A DNA stretch of 64,000 nt. Origin: Lachnospiraceae bacterium. Its GTDB lineage: Bacteria > Bacillota > Clostridia > Lachnospirales > Lachnospiraceae. Location of the stretch: positions 53,374-117,373 of the forward strand of contig BLMD01000303.1 in the NCBI GenBank assembly GCA_011959925.1, read 5' to 3'. A program made the position numbers and the translations under genes. The first letter of the stretch is position 1. Each line of letters begins with the position of its first letter. Shown piece after piece: positions 35,286-44,995 of the stretch. The notes beneath the pieces were generated by a model. The model did not search any database and was not told where the DNA came from. It saw nothing but the letters and a program-made list of their open reading frames with translations.

Positions 35286-36134
35286 CTATTTTCTGAATTT
35301 ATGATATAAGCTTTTTATATTTTTATCGAATAACAGCCGTATCAGACTACGGACAAAATGAAACAGCGCCATATGCCCTTTTGCTGTAAAACTTCCACGA
35401 ACAAAACATGCTTCCGACAAAAAATCCGGGTACACATGCACGCCAGAACGATACATCACCGGCAGCAGGCTGAGCGCCCCCGTCACTTCACCCGTCAGCG
35501 CCGGATCCCCTGCAGAAAACAAAATCTCTGCACGGATATGTTTTGGCTTTATATGAGACAGCAGATACAAAATCTCCTGCCAGATACGGGCAACTGCCCG
35601 GCGGTTTCCCGGATCTGTGATTTCTTTTTTAAATTTACCAAATACACCCGACCGTTCTTTTGTTCTTTTTTGGGAAACGGTCTTGCAGTGTTCTTCCTTC
35701 TCCTCCGAAGCAGCGGATGCCGGACCGTCCGTATCGGATGCTTTTCGGAATTGGTTTTTCTGTAAGGCCTTGTCTTTCTTGTTCCCGAAGTCTTTCGCTG
35801 ATTTTGTATCGGATGCTGTCTGCTGCCGCGTCAGATCCGGATCCTGAAATGGAGCGGATGCCGGATCTAAATCCTCTGTCTCTTCTTTTTGACTGCCGAA
35901 TTCTTTGGACCATCCAAAGATACGTATCCGAAACTGTACATGACTGCCTTCTACGCAAAATTCTAATCGTAGTATCTGAAACAGCCACCAAAAATATCCC
36001 CGTATGGAAACATCCTCTTTCAACACTCCGCCGATTCGATAGAATATAGGATGAAACAAAAGCAGCGCAGTCAAAAGCAGAAGTAATAAAATCAAAATGC
36101 CGATGATTTTTAAAATAATAACAATGATGCTCAT
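35286..36134 (-). CDS. DUF2953 membrane protein (YtfI-like)
   Basis: A 282-residue protein with one N-terminal membrane helix (about 5-28), a conserved region RIGGVLKEDVSIRGYFWWLF, a low-complexity charged linker (about 85-175), and a conserved C-terminal half (RAEILFSAGDPALTGEVTGA, VMYRSGVHVYPDF). This matches DUF2953, the partner of GerW. Its start overlaps the preceding gene stop by four bases (ATGA). Confidence 0.8.
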   Translation of the reverse strand: MSIIVIILKIIGILILLLLLLTALLLFHPIFYRIGGVLKEDVSIRGYFWWLFQILRLEFCVEGSHVQFRIRIFGWSKEFGSQKEETEDLDPASAPFQDPDLTRQQTASDTKSAKDFGNKKDKALQKNQFRKASDTDGPASAASEEKEEHCKTVSQKRTKERSGVFGKFKKEITDPGNRRAVARIWQEILYLLSHIKPKHIRAEILFSAGDPALTGEVTGALSLLPVMYRSGVHVYPDFLSEACFVRGSFTAKGHMALFHFVRSLIRLLFDKNIKSLYHKFRK

Positions 36135-36457
36135 ATCTTACGCTTTCCTTTATGCCGGATATAACCTCTGACGTCAAAGCCTCCGGTTGCCCGATACACC
36201 TCGTTTACAATGTGCCCGGCAAGCGCAAGCGCTTCGTTGTAATTTCCCGCCAGTCCCACAACATAAAGTCCCCGTTTGGGATAATGCTTCTGCAAAAGCT
36301 CTCTGGCAGGAATAATGTCCAAAAGATTCTCTTCATTGGATGCAAGCGTAAGCACATATACAAAAGGCTGCCCGGCATTGTGCATAATCTTCCATTTGAC
36401 TTTCTTTTGCCTGCCCCGTATGCTCTCACCCGTATACAAATCCTTATGCCATTCCAT
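36131..36457 (-). CDS. Conserved hypothetical protein
   Basis: A 108-residue soluble protein beginning MEWHKDLYTGESIRGRQ, with a middle motif VYVLTLASNEENLLDIIPA and a later GLAGNYNEALALAG and TGGFDVRGY. I recall similar short proteins in Lachnospiraceae with the pattern YLITLASNxxxLLDI but no assigned function. A frame extends 15 codons further upstream into the Nudix gene; homolog memory and the GGGTG site favour the ATG at 36457. It sits between a Nudix hydrolase and DUF2953 and is translationally coupled to the latter. Confidence 0.65.
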   Translation of the reverse strand: MEWHKDLYTGESIRGRQKKVKWKIMHNAGQPFVYVLTLASNEENLLDIIPARELLQKHYPKRGLYVVGLAGNYNEALALAGHIVNEVYRATGGFDVRGYIRHKGKRKI

Positions 36458-36477
36458 GCAAAACACCCGTCGTCCCC

Positions 36478-36930
36478 TTAAAAGTACTTGTGGCTTCCCC
36501 ATAAATTACTTTTCCTCAAATCCAGATATTCATTATACGCTCTCTCTAAGATCTGCTTTTCATTGGAAAATTTCAGCAGATGATAGGCCTCGTGAAACTT
36601 ATAATAGCCTGAATCCGCAAAATATTCTTCCCGCTGTGGTTTGCTGTAATAACTGTCCGCCATCATAAGATACCAGTGTACTTCCTTTTCTACCGTATCC
36701 TCCGGCACGGTAAAGGAATACTGGCTCTTTCCTACATATTTAATAATGGATGCTTTCGCCCCTGTTTCTTCCAGGACTTCCCGGGTGGCTGTTTCTTTAT
36801 ATTCTTCTCCCGGCTCCACTGTTCCTTTGGGCAGAACCCACCCTTCGTATTTGTTTCTGTAATTTTTATAAAGCACCAGAATCTTGCCACGAAAAATTAC
36901 CACACCACCACAGCTCGTTGCCTCGATCAT
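36478..36930 (-). CDS. Nudix hydrolase
   Basis: A 150-residue pyrophosphohydrolase with a complete Nudix box: Gly36, Glu42, then REVLEETGA at 50-58, fitting GX5EX7REUXEEXGU. The preceding SCGGVVIF and WVLPKGTVEPGE resemble diadenosine-polyphosphate and general housecleaning Nudix enzymes. Exact substrate unknown. First gene of a unit running through the hypothetical protein, DUF2953 and gerW. Confidence 0.9.
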   Translation of the reverse strand: MIEATSCGGVVIFRGKILVLYKNYRNKYEGWVLPKGTVEPGEEYKETATREVLEETGAKASIIKYVGKSQYSFTVPEDTVEKEVHWYLMMADSYYSKPQREEYFADSGYYKFHEAYHLLKFSNEKQILERAYNEYLDLRKSNLWGSHKYF

Positions 36931-36968
36931 TGCAATACCTCCTGATGTGGTTTTAAAGCTTAAAACTA

Positions 36969-36997
36969 AGTATACCCCTTTTTGAGATCACTTGCAA
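36969..36997 (-). promoter_or_regulatory. Promoter of the nudix-gerW unit
   Basis: Minus strand: TTGCAA (36997-36992), 17-bp spacer, TATACT (36974-36969), with a 17-base near-palindrome GTTTTAA/TTAAAAC between the -10 and the ribosome binding site. Confidence 0.7.
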
Positions 36998-37012
36998 GGA
37001 CTCATTTTCCTG

Positions 37013-38476
37013 TTATTGATAATATGCGTCAAATACGGCTTTTGCGGCGGGAACGGCATAGGCGCTTCCAATCCCGGCTTTCTCAAAAATAACTGCAATT
37101 GCAATATCTTCTTTATCTTCTCTGTGCGCAAATCCGATAAACCAGGCATGGCTGTCGCCCTTGTTATTGCCGAACTCAGCCGAACCGGTCTTTCCGTATG
37201 CCTGATAACTCATCCCGTTTAATTTGGAAGCCGTACCGCTTACCGCTGTCTCTTTCATATATTCTTTTAAAATACCCGCCTCTTCCTCTGTCATAAGGCT
37301 GCCGTACTCCGTCGAAGCGTATGTTTTAACGGTTCCCCCGTCGTGGTTCTGCGTGGATTCTATGACATACGGCGTTTGTAATACGCCGTTATTTGCAATG
37401 GCGCTTGTAATCATCAGCATATGCAGTGGCGTCACCAATGTCCTGCCCTGTCCGATCGACGTTTCCATAATTTCGCTGGTCGACGACGTTTTGTTTAACA
37501 CAAAGCTGCTTTTGGACGCTTCCATTTTTTCCACCGGAAGCGGCTGGTTAAACAGCAGGCCGCCGCATGTCTTTGCAAATTTTTCTGTATCGAAAGAAAG
37601 TCCCATATTTGCAAAAGAGGTATTGCAGGATTTTACAAAAGACCGCTTTAGATCCACGCTCCCATGCACTTCACCGCTAAAGCAGCTTAACTTGCTGCTG
37701 CCTTCCTGTATGCTTCCGCTGCAGCGATAAGAATAGTTTTCGTAATCGCCCGGGTTCTGCCGGATATATTCCAGCGCAGTGACGACTTTAAAGGTAGAAC
37801 CGGGCGGATACAGTCCCTGAGAAGCGCGGTTTACCAATACGGATTCCGAATTTTCATCTGCCACGATGTGTTCCCAGTTTTCGGAAATCGTATTCGGATC
37901 AAACTCCGGTTTCGATACCATGGCGAGAATTTTTCCCGTAGCCGGCTCCATCACTGCAATCGCCCCGTCAAAACTGCCGAGTGCCTGATACGCCGCATTC
38001 TGTAAAGAATAATTTAAAGTCGTAATCACATTATCCCCGATACTCTTCTCATCCGTAACTTTATCCATGGTTTTTTCCAGAAAAAACGTATTGGAACGCA
38101 GCAAATTAAAATTTGCCCAGGATTCAATGCCGGAACGGCCGTAATTTTTTGTAGAATAGCCGACAATATGCGAAAACAAACCGCCGTGCGGATAACTGCG
38201 CGTTTCGTTCCCTTCTTCGTCCGTCTTTGTTTCCGCCAGAACTTCTCCGTCTGCCGAAAGGATTTTTCCCCGGACGACGGATTTTTCAAAATTTTCCTGT
38301 CTGGAATTGTACGGATTATTGATAAAATCTTCGCTTTTTTCAATCTGAAAATACGCAAAATAACCCATGGTACACAAAAACAGTCCGATAAAACAGTATG
38401 TGATTACGGCAAATTCCCGGTTATTCACGGAAGTGCGCTTCCCGCTTCGCATCGCTCTTTGCGGTTTTTTGTCCAT
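37013..38476 (-). CDS. Penicillin-binding transpeptidase (PbpA-like)
   Basis: Crosslinks peptidoglycan; membrane-anchored by one helix (about 22-45). In 487 residues it has a short N-terminal pedestal, then the transpeptidase motifs STFK at 227-230 (active serine), SCN at 283-285 and KTGS at 429-432. The small pedestal resembles Bacillus PbpA/PBPH-type and clostridial FtsW-linked PBPs rather than large FtsI. The gene overlaps the end of the upstream ftsW/rodA-like gene by 56 bases, and the two form a glycosyltransferase-transpeptidase pair. Confidence 0.9.
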   Translation of the reverse strand: MDKKPQRAMRSGKRTSVNNREFAVITYCFIGLFLCTMGYFAYFQIEKSEDFINNPYNSRQENFEKSVVRGKILSADGEVLAETKTDEEGNETRSYPHGGLFSHIVGYSTKNYGRSGIESWANFNLLRSNTFFLEKTMDKVTDEKSIGDNVITTLNYSLQNAAYQALGSFDGAIAVMEPATGKILAMVSKPEFDPNTISENWEHIVADENSESVLVNRASQGLYPPGSTFKVVTALEYIRQNPGDYENYSYRCSGSIQEGSSKLSCFSGEVHGSVDLKRSFVKSCNTSFANMGLSFDTEKFAKTCGGLLFNQPLPVEKMEASKSSFVLNKTSSTSEIMETSIGQGRTLVTPLHMLMITSAIANNGVLQTPYVIESTQNHDGGTVKTYASTEYGSLMTEEEAGILKEYMKETAVSGTASKLNGMSYQAYGKTGSAEFGNNKGDSHAWFIGFAHREDKEDIAIAVIFEKAGIGSAYAVPAAKAVFDAYYQ

Positions 38477-39785
38477 TCTGCGATCTCTCCCTTTCTCTTA
38501 AAATATAAAAACCCTGAATAATGGCAAAGATAATGATCGTACTAAATAATGAGCTGCCGCCATAACTGACAAATGGCAGCGTTACGCCGGTAGAAGGAAT
38601 AAACTTGATCACGCCTCCGACCGTTAAAAAGACCTGAAATCCATAGGTTGTCCCAAGCCCGAGCGCTACCAGTTTATAAAATCCGTCTTTCAACTGCATG
38701 GCTATATTTAAACACATCAAAAAACAGCTCATGCATACGACAATCAGGCAGATGGCAAAAATACCGCCCAGTTCTTCGGAAATCGCGGAAAATACGACAT
38801 CCTGCTCCACTTTGGGAATCTTTTCCGGCATTCCCTGATATAAACCGACGCCGAACCAGCCGCCGGTACCGATGGCAAACAACGACTGACAGATCTGATA
38901 ACCTTCTTTGTCAATGACGCTTAACGGATCGCGCCATGCCACGACGCGGACGCGTACATGCGCGAACAGACGGTACGCAGCGGCAGAAGCCGCACAGCCG
39001 CCGGCAAGCCCGCCGATAAAATAAAACGGATTTCCGGTTGCCACATAGAGCATCACAAGATAGACGACAAAAAATATCAGTGCACCTCCCAGATCTTTGG
39101 ATAAGACCAGAATGATCACATGCGCCGCCGCTGCAGCCGTTGTAACCACCACTTGTTTGAATTCCCTGGACTGATGCAGCATACCCGCAACAAAGAATAC
39201 AAATAGAATTTTCACGAATTCCGAGGGCTGGATCGATATGCCGGCAACGGTAAATGATATTTTTGCACCGTAGCTCGTCGCTCCCAGAACCGCCACAACC
39301 GCCAGCGCCAGCAGACCGATTCCGGCATACAGCCAGGAAAGCCTGCGGATAAAACGGACTTTCTGAATCAGATACGGAAGCCCCAGTGCAAAGATCATCG
39401 AACCGACGGCAATGGTAAACTGCTTGACCGCTTTTTCATAAGAAAGCCTGCTTAAGATCAGAAAACCGATCGCCATCAGCATACACATATTGTTTACCAG
39501 AAGCTGCGCCGAATGTTCATAAAGCAGTTTATAGCTGCTGATCACAATCAAAAAGAACACTGCCTGCACGGCGTAAAAAATCAGGATTTTAGGATTGTCC
39601 GTCTGATCGAATAATACAAGATACCCGTCCAGATGCAGCAGAAACAGAAACAGATTCTGCCGCCGGAAAATCGCATTCTGACGGTCTTTGCTTTTCCTTT
39701 TAAACACAGAAAAACACTCCCAGGTATACAGTGCAAAAAATATAATCATCAGATATTTGGATACTTCACAAAAAATACTGCTCAT
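38421..39785 (-). CDS. FtsW/RodA/SpoVE-family glycosyltransferase
   Basis: A SEDS polymerase that builds glycan strands with the adjacent PBP. The 454-residue membrane protein has about ten helices and the conserved VAGISIQPSEFVKILFVFF loop, LSKDLGGALIFF, and the periplasmic QSLFAIGTGGWFGVGLYQG with FSAISEELGG. Last motif GVTLPFVSYGGSSLF. Which SEDS class (division, elongation, sporulation) cannot be decided here; pairing with a PBP and proximity to zapA favour division. Confidence 0.88.
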   Translation of the reverse strand: MSSIFCEVSKYLMIIFFALYTWECFSVFKRKSKDRQNAIFRRQNLFLFLLHLDGYLVLFDQTDNPKILIFYAVQAVFFLIVISSYKLLYEHSAQLLVNNMCMLMAIGFLILSRLSYEKAVKQFTIAVGSMIFALGLPYLIQKVRFIRRLSWLYAGIGLLALAVVAVLGATSYGAKISFTVAGISIQPSEFVKILFVFFVAGMLHQSREFKQVVVTTAAAAAHVIILVLSKDLGGALIFFVVYLVMLYVATGNPFYFIGGLAGGCAASAAAYRLFAHVRVRVVAWRDPLSVIDKEGYQICQSLFAIGTGGWFGVGLYQGMPEKIPKVEQDVVFSAISEELGGIFAICLIVVCMSCFLMCLNIAMQLKDGFYKLVALGLGTTYGFQVFLTVGGVIKFIPSTGVTLPFVSYGGSSLFSTIIIFAIIQGFYILRERERSQNGQKTAKSDAKREAHFRE

Positions 39786-39793
39786 AATTTCCT

Positions 39794-41950
39794 CTATTCT
39801 ACGCCTCTCTTATAATGCCCATACGTAAAACGTTCCTTGTCAAAGGGCGCCTGTCGTTCAAAGTTTTCTAAGACCTGCGCTGTCTGCTCCCCAGACTCTA
39901 TCGTAAAAGAAAATCGAAACGCGCCGATTCCGTAACTTTTTAATTCCCCGGTAAACGGAAATATCCAAAGCGGCCTGGAATTATAAATCACAGTGTAACA
40001 TTCCTGACAATAGTTTTTCACCGGAAAACAAATACCGTAACGGTCTTTTAACCGGCAGTTCTGCGGGGTTTTCCTGCATGTTCCGCTGTTTTTAAACACG
40101 CACTGAGCGCTTGTCATCAGCGGCTGATAGCCGTAGATTACCATTTCGCTTTCTGTATTGTCCCGGCGTTTGATTTCCGCCCTGTTCAATTCAAACGGAA
40201 CCGTATCCCCTTCCACCCCAAGTGCACGAAAAGCAGCTTTGCTTTCCGCAGACCAGGTATACAAATTGTGGTCAATCCGGATTTGCTTCGGCGCAATTTT
40301 TTCTTTCAGTAAAAACCCCAGCGCATCATAACTTTTCACTAAAAAACCGTCTGTCTTTAGTTTTGGTAATACGGACCGATAAAATACAGCGGTATGGTTT
40401 CTAAATACGGCGGGCAGAATGTAAAAAAGCTCTTTCCCCGCATCGTTTGCCTGCCGGTACATTTTCGCAAGCGCATGTACAAGCTCTGTTTGTGCAAAAA
40501 CGGCGCTGTCAAGATAAATCCCGGAAATCCATGGTGTACCAAGCAGAACCTGCGCCTGTTCGATCGTTTCCGCAGAAGCCGTAAAGTGCTGCCGCGTAAT
40601 CGCTGCCGGCTGCCTGTTTTGTGCGGCTTTTGTCTTTTGAATATTTTGTTTGGCGGTTCTGAAGTATCCCTGGATCACCTGTTCCTTTAATGCCTCCAAT
40701 CCCCTGCGGCGTAATTCATTGAGCGAAGCCGCCGGCAAAAACAGTCCCGGTTCCAATAAGATATCCAGCCGTTCAAATACAAACGGCGTATTCCCGGTCT
40801 TATACAATCTTAAGCGAATCGACTCTTTCGTCAAGGGCTGCCGGTCCGCCCTTACCGGAATATCGGAACATACCGTTGCCTGGATCCCGCGGAAAGAAAC
40901 GGTTAATTCCGACGGCATGCCTTTTTTTATCTTCAGGCTGCCGGTAATCTTTTCTTTTATTTCCTCGGGAAGCCTCTCCTTTCCGGCTGTTCTTTTTTCA
41001 TGTGCGGGACTGTCGAATGTCACCATATCCGGTCCGTTTCTTTTCGTTAGATATCCTTCCGTAAAGCCGCTGCGGTTCCCCAGATCGAGCAGTTTTTTCC
41101 GGTCTTTCTCATCCACGGCATAGTCTTTGGCCCCGTATCTTTCATATCGGTCCAGATACGCCCGGTATACTGAGACCACGCCCGCCGCATATTCCGCCTG
41201 TTTCATTCTTCCTTCGATTTTTAAGGAAGTTACGCCGCACTCTGCCAGCTGCGGAATCATAGAAACCGCACATAAATCTTTCAGGCTTAACGGATAGTTT
41301 TTCCGCCTGCCATTTTGTTGTTCCCATTGGCTGCCGCAGATCTCATAAGGAAGCCGGCAAGGCTGCGCGCAACGCCCCCGGTTGCCGCTCCTGCCGCCTA
41401 ACATGCTGGAAAACAGGCACTGTCCGGAATAGCAGTAGCACAGGGCTCCATGTACGAAACATTCCAACTCCGCCGCGGTTGACTGATGTATGGTTCGTAT
41501 CTCTTCCAACGATAATTCCCTCGCCAAAACGATGCGCTTTGCTCCGGCGCCTGCCAAAAAACCGGCTCCCTCTGCGCCTGTCACTGTCATCTGCGTACTG
41601 GTATGTATCGAAAGATCGGGAAAATTTCTCTGCAGAAACCGCATCACGCCAAAATCCTGTACGATCACGGCGTCAAGCCCGCGTGTATAGTACGGCAGAA
41701 GGTATTCGTATAACTCTTCTTCCAGTTCCCGTTCTTTCAACAGGGTATTGACCGTCAAAAACAGTTTCTTTTCATGGATATGACCGTAATCGATGGCTTC
41801 TAAGACTTCTTCTTTATTAAAATTTTCGGCGTATGCTCTTGCGCCAAATGAACCGCCTCCGAAATAAACGGCGTCTGCCCCTGCACAAACAACGGCTTTT
41901 AACGCTGAAAGGCTGCCCGCCGGAGCCAAGAGTTCCAGTTTCTGCACCAT
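39794..41950 (-). CDS. U32-family peptidase / tRNA hydroxylation-type protein
   Basis: A 718-residue U32 (collagenase-like) protein. The N-terminal domain opens ELLAPAGSLSALKAVVCAGA and DAVYFGGGSFGARAYAENF, contains HTSTQMTV and the cysteine ligands of an iron-sulfur site at 171, 173, 178, 194 and 198 (FVHGALCYCYSGQC, RGRCAQPCRLPY). After the N-terminal domain lies a DUF3656-like region. RlhA and TrhP, related U32 proteins, hydroxylate rRNA or tRNA, so a peptidase activity should not be assumed. A terminator sits between zapA and this gene. Confidence 0.85.
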   Translation of the reverse strand: MVQKLELLAPAGSLSALKAVVCAGADAVYFGGGSFGARAYAENFNKEEVLEAIDYGHIHEKKLFLTVNTLLKERELEEELYEYLLPYYTRGLDAVIVQDFGVMRFLQRNFPDLSIHTSTQMTVTGAEGAGFLAGAGAKRIVLARELSLEEIRTIHQSTAAELECFVHGALCYCYSGQCLFSSMLGGRSGNRGRCAQPCRLPYEICGSQWEQQNGRRKNYPLSLKDLCAVSMIPQLAECGVTSLKIEGRMKQAEYAAGVVSVYRAYLDRYERYGAKDYAVDEKDRKKLLDLGNRSGFTEGYLTKRNGPDMVTFDSPAHEKRTAGKERLPEEIKEKITGSLKIKKGMPSELTVSFRGIQATVCSDIPVRADRQPLTKESIRLRLYKTGNTPFVFERLDILLEPGLFLPAASLNELRRRGLEALKEQVIQGYFRTAKQNIQKTKAAQNRQPAAITRQHFTASAETIEQAQVLLGTPWISGIYLDSAVFAQTELVHALAKMYRQANDAGKELFYILPAVFRNHTAVFYRSVLPKLKTDGFLVKSYDALGFLLKEKIAPKQIRIDHNLYTWSAESKAAFRALGVEGDTVPFELNRAEIKRRDNTESEMVIYGYQPLMTSAQCVFKNSGTCRKTPQNCRLKDRYGICFPVKNYCQECYTVIYNSRPLWIFPFTGELKSYGIGAFRFSFTIESGEQTAQVLENFERQAPFDKERFTYGHYKRGVE

Positions 41951-41968
41951 AGCTACCTCCTACAGAAC

Positions 41969-41996
41969 AAAAAAGGAGACGAAACCGCTCGTCCCC
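41969..41996 (-). terminator. Rho-independent terminator after zapA
   Basis: Minus strand: GGGGACGA (41996-41989) pairs with TCGTCTCC (41982-41975, one G-T wobble) around a six-base loop, then six T (41974-41969). It splits zapA from the U32 gene. Confidence 0.75.
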
Positions 41997-42007
41997 CTGT
42001 AAGTTTC

Positions 42008-42445
42008 TTATTTTTTTCCAGTCTTTTTTATATCTTTATCGAGCAGCGCCTCTTCCAACGCCGCTTCCAGTTTGGCTTTCTGCAGCGCCAGCTCTTTATT
42101 TTGGATTTCTAATTCTCTGGCAGTCCCCTGGTTTGTTTCGGCTTTAATTTGTTCGGAGATCAGTTCGTGTTTCAGATCATAAATCTCTTTTTCCTTCACT
42201 TCCAAATCCTGCTCCAGCTTTTCGATCCGGTCCTTCGCCTTAAAAAAATCATCGGCAATATTCAATTCCACCAAAGCCGCTTTCATATCCACCGAAAACC
42301 GGCGGACTTCTTCTATTTCATTAAACTCATTGATCTTATTGTTGATATACGACGCCACACGCTGTAAGTATTCTTCTCCTTCGTACCCACTCAGCGTATA
42401 CATCTTACCTCCAATAATAACTTCTGCACTGGATTTTGATGACAT
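42008..42445 (-). CDS. zapA: Cell division protein ZapA
   Basis: A 145-residue FtsZ-ring stabiliser. The N-terminal 65 residues hold the ZapA fold (AEVIIGGKMYTLSGYEGEEY, RVASYINNKINEF). The rest is a long coiled coil (about 75-140, KDRIEKLEQDLEVKEKEI) that is longer than in typical ZapA, a variation seen in Clostridia. It follows ruvB by 48 bases. Confidence 0.85.
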   Translation of the reverse strand: MSSKSSAEVIIGGKMYTLSGYEGEEYLQRVASYINNKINEFNEIEEVRRFSVDMKAALVELNIADDFFKAKDRIEKLEQDLEVKEKEIYDLKHELISEQIKAETNQGTARELEIQNKELALQKAKLEAALEEALLDKDIKKTGKK

Positions 42446-42493
42446 ACGTTCCCCTCCCTGGTCTGCCTGCCTTACATTATAACGGCTATCTGC

Positions 42494-43486
42494 CTATCTT
42501 GCAAGCCCGAAATGCGTAAATGCCAAATCTGTCGCTATCCTGCCCTTTGGTGTTCTGTTGATAAATCCGTTTTTCACCAGAAACGGTTCATAGACGTCTT
42601 CGATTGTCCCCGCATCCTCTCCGATCGCAGCCGCAAGAGTGTCCAATCCCACCGGTCCTCCGGCAAATTTCTCCATGATCGTAAGCAGAATATTTCTGTC
42701 ATTGGTATCCAGTCCGTAATCGTCTACTTCCAGCAGATCCAGCGCAAATTTTGCCACTTCCTTTGTGATCTTTCCGTTATATTTTACCTGTGCAAAATCT
42801 CTGACCCGTTTTAAAAAACGGTTGGCAAGCCTTGGCGTTCCCCGGCTTCTCCTTGCCAGCTCAAAAGCCCCTTCCTCATCGACGGCAACGTTAAGTTTTT
42901 TTGCAGAATGCAGAATAATGGTCGAAAGCTCCTCTACCGTATAAAATTCCAAATGGTGTACGACGCCGAAGCGATCCCGCAGAGGCGCCGATAAAAGCCC
43001 GGCTCTTGTCGTCGCCCCTACCAGGGTAAATTTCGGAAGATCCAGACGGATGGAACGCGCCGTCGCCCCTTTTCCGATCATAATATCGATCACATAATCC
43101 TCCATTGCCGGGTAAAGCACTTCTTCTACCTGACGGTTTAACCGATGGATCTCATCGACAAAAAGCAGATCCCCTTCGTGAAGGTTGCTTAAGATTGCCG
43201 CCATTTCTCCCGGTTTGCCGATGGCGGGACCGCTGGTAATCTTCATATGCGTTCCCATTTCATTTGCGATAATTCCGGCAAGCGTGGTTTTCCCAAGCCC
43301 CGGCGGTCCGAAAAAAAGTACGTGATCCAATGCTTCCCCGCGTAATTTCGCTGCTTCGATATAGACTTTTAAATTTTCCTTTGTCTTTGCCTGCCCGATA
43401 TAATCGATCAGCGTCTGCGGACGCAGACTGGTTTCTATAGTAAGGTCTTCTTCCTGTATCTGGGTGGATATGACACGTTCTTCCAT
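42494..43486 (-). CDS. ruvB: Holliday junction helicase RuvB
   Basis: Hexameric AAA+ motor for branch migration. The 330-residue protein has Walker [10 protein letters not shown] at 60-68, Walker B FVDEIHRL around 110-116, sensor GATTRAG and the C-terminal winged helix ending [13 protein letters not shown]. Ten bases after ruvA, the standard pair. Confidence 0.97.
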   Translation of the reverse strand: MEERVISTQIQEEDLTIETSLRPQTLIDYIGQAKTKENLKVYIEAAKLRGEALDHVLFFGPPGLGKTTLAGIIANEMGTHMKITSGPAIGKPGEMAAILSNLHEGDLLFVDEIHRLNRQVEEVLYPAMEDYVIDIMIGKGATARSIRLDLPKFTLVGATTRAGLLSAPLRDRFGVVHHLEFYTVEELSTIILHSAKKLNVAVDEEGAFELARRSRGTPRLANRFLKRVRDFAQVKYNGKITKEVAKFALDLLEVDDYGLDTNDRNILLTIMEKFAGGPVGLDTLAAAIGEDAGTIEDVYEPFLVKNGFINRTPKGRIATDLAFTHFGLAR

Positions 43487-43496
43487 CCTCTCCTCC

Positions 43497-44108
43497 TTAT
43501 ATCATTGCCATCTGTTTTAAAGCAGCTTTCAAAATCTCTTCCACATCTGCGCCGTCTGCAAAATCCGCCTTTGTGACCGCAGACAATGCTTCGGAAGAAG
43601 AATAGCCGAGCGCTGTAAGCGCAGAAACCGCCTCGTTTCTGGCGGTATCCGCATGGGAAGACGGCTGCTGCAATGTGTCTGCTTTCCGCTCCTGCAGCAC
43701 ATCGCTTAGATTCAGCTTATCTTTTAACTCCAGAATGATGCGCTGCGCCGACTTTGCGCCGATACCGGGCGCTTTTGCAATTGCCTTTGCATCTCCCGCT
43801 AAAACGGCAAACCGCAGTTCGTCGGCTGACAAAGCCGAAAGAATTCCAAGCGCTCCTTTCGGTCCGATCCCGTTGACACGAAGCAGCAGACAGAAAATCG
43901 TAAGGTCTTCCTTCGTCGGAAAGCCGAATAAAGCGATTCCGTCGTCTTTGACATGCAGGTAAGTATAAATCTTAAGATCCGCCCCTATAGACGGCAGAAC
44001 ATCCAGAATATCGTTCGACGTCTGGATCTGATAGCCGATTCCGTGGCAGTCCACCACAATCTGTCCCTCTGTAACTTCTTCCAATGTCCCTTTGATATAT
44101 GAAAACAT
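43497..44108 (-). CDS. ruvA: Holliday junction protein RuvA
   Basis: Tetrameric junction-binding partner of RuvB. The 203 residues begin [20 protein letters not shown] (OB domain), have two helix-hairpin-helix motifs ([13 protein letters not shown] and [12 protein letters not shown]) and a C-terminal RuvB-contact domain. No ruvC is nearby, as is normal in Firmicutes, which use RecU. Confidence 0.96.
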   Translation of the reverse strand: MFSYIKGTLEEVTEGQIVVDCHGIGYQIQTSNDILDVLPSIGADLKIYTYLHVKDDGIALFGFPTKEDLTIFCLLLRVNGIGPKGALGILSALSADELRFAVLAGDAKAIAKAPGIGAKSAQRIILELKDKLNLSDVLQERKADTLQQPSSHADTARNEAVSALTALGYSSSEALSAVTKADFADGADVEEILKAALKQMAMI

Positions 44109-44117
44109 AGTTCCTCC

Positions 44118-44606
44118 TCAAATACGTCCGTTCAGCCGGACAATCATCTCCTGCGCGGCAATCCCGATCAAACAGCCGGTCACAAATCCGGACACCATAA
44201 GAACCGGCGTATAGTAGAACAGATTATAATTTTCTACTACGGCTGCCGCAACAGCAATCTGCCCGATATTATGAAACATTCCTCCGGCGGTACTGACGGA
44301 AACCGTCTGAAGTTTCTTCGTACGCAAAAGCAGGCACATAACGGCAAAACTGCAGATACCTCCGCCAAAACTATAGAGAATGCTAAACGGATTTCCAAAC
44401 AAAAATCCGGAAAGTAAAATACGAAGTGCAGATACGAAAAACGCTTCTTTTGCACCGATACAGGAAAGCATAACAACAGTCACAAGATTGGGAAGCCCCA
44501 GCTTCATCCCGGGAACTCCGAAATAAAACGGAATCAGAGATTCGATATAACCGCAGATTAACGCCAATGCCAAAAACATTCCAAGATGCGCCGTTTTTCT
44601 TTTCAT
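44118..44606 (-). CDS. Gx transporter family membrane protein
   Basis: A 162-residue protein with about five hydrophobic helices, opening HLGMFLALALICGYIESLIP and containing GLPNLVTVVMLSCIGAKEAF and SFGGGICSFAVM. This is the family once annotated as heptaprenyl diphosphate synthase component I and now Gx transporter, resembling ECF-type S components. It is paired with a NusG domain II protein as in many Clostridia, where the pair sits beside Rnf or ApbE genes, neither of which is present here. A start at 44621 overlapping the upstream stop (ATGA) is also possible. Confidence 0.75.
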   Translation of the reverse strand: MKRKTAHLGMFLALALICGYIESLIPFYFGVPGMKLGLPNLVTVVMLSCIGAKEAFFVSALRILLSGFLFGNPFSILYSFGGGICSFAVMCLLLRTKKLQTVSVSTAGGMFHNIGQIAVAAAVVENYNLFYYTPVLMVSGFVTGCLIGIAAQEMIVRLNGRI

Positions 44607-44617
44607 AGCCAATCCTT

Positions 44618-44995
44618 TCATGTAACCGAATCCAGCTCTTTGGACGCTCCGCCGATCACTTCCGCCACAACTTTATTCGGCAGGCATACGATCGTTTCCC
44701 TCTCTCTGAAAATCGATTTCTGATGCACACAGAGCTGATCGGGGCAGTCCGCCTCTGTCATATCCGCTTTTCCATCATGGATTAAAAGCACGTTTGTCGT
44801 TTTTTCTCCGATTACGATCTCTACGGTCCGGTCCTTTTTCAGCGAATAGGTACCGTAGAGCTGTCCGTTTACCGTAACATTTACCGCTCCCCCTACTTCT
44901 TCCTGAAAAAAAGAAAACCAGAGAACGACGACAAAGAGAAGGAGCGCTGCCGTTCCCAAAAATATCCTGTCATTTCTCTGAAATCGCTCTGCCAT
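44618..44995 (-). CDS. NusG domain II-containing membrane protein
   Basis: A 125-residue protein with one N-terminal membrane helix (about 13-32) and an exported NusG-domain-II-like beta domain: GAVNVTVNGQLYGTYSLKKD, then TNVLLIHDGKADMTEADCPD and CVHQ with two cysteines (ADCPDQLC). It is not the transcription factor NusG. It ends where the Gx transporter begins and starts one base after miaB stops. Function uncertain; the cysteine pair suggests redox or metal binding. Confidence 0.78.
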   Translation of the reverse strand: MAERFQRNDRIFLGTAALLLFVVVLWFSFFQEEVGGAVNVTVNGQLYGTYSLKKDRTVEIVIGEKTTNVLLIHDGKADMTEADCPDQLCVHQKSIFRERETIVCLPNKVVAEVIGGASKELDSVT

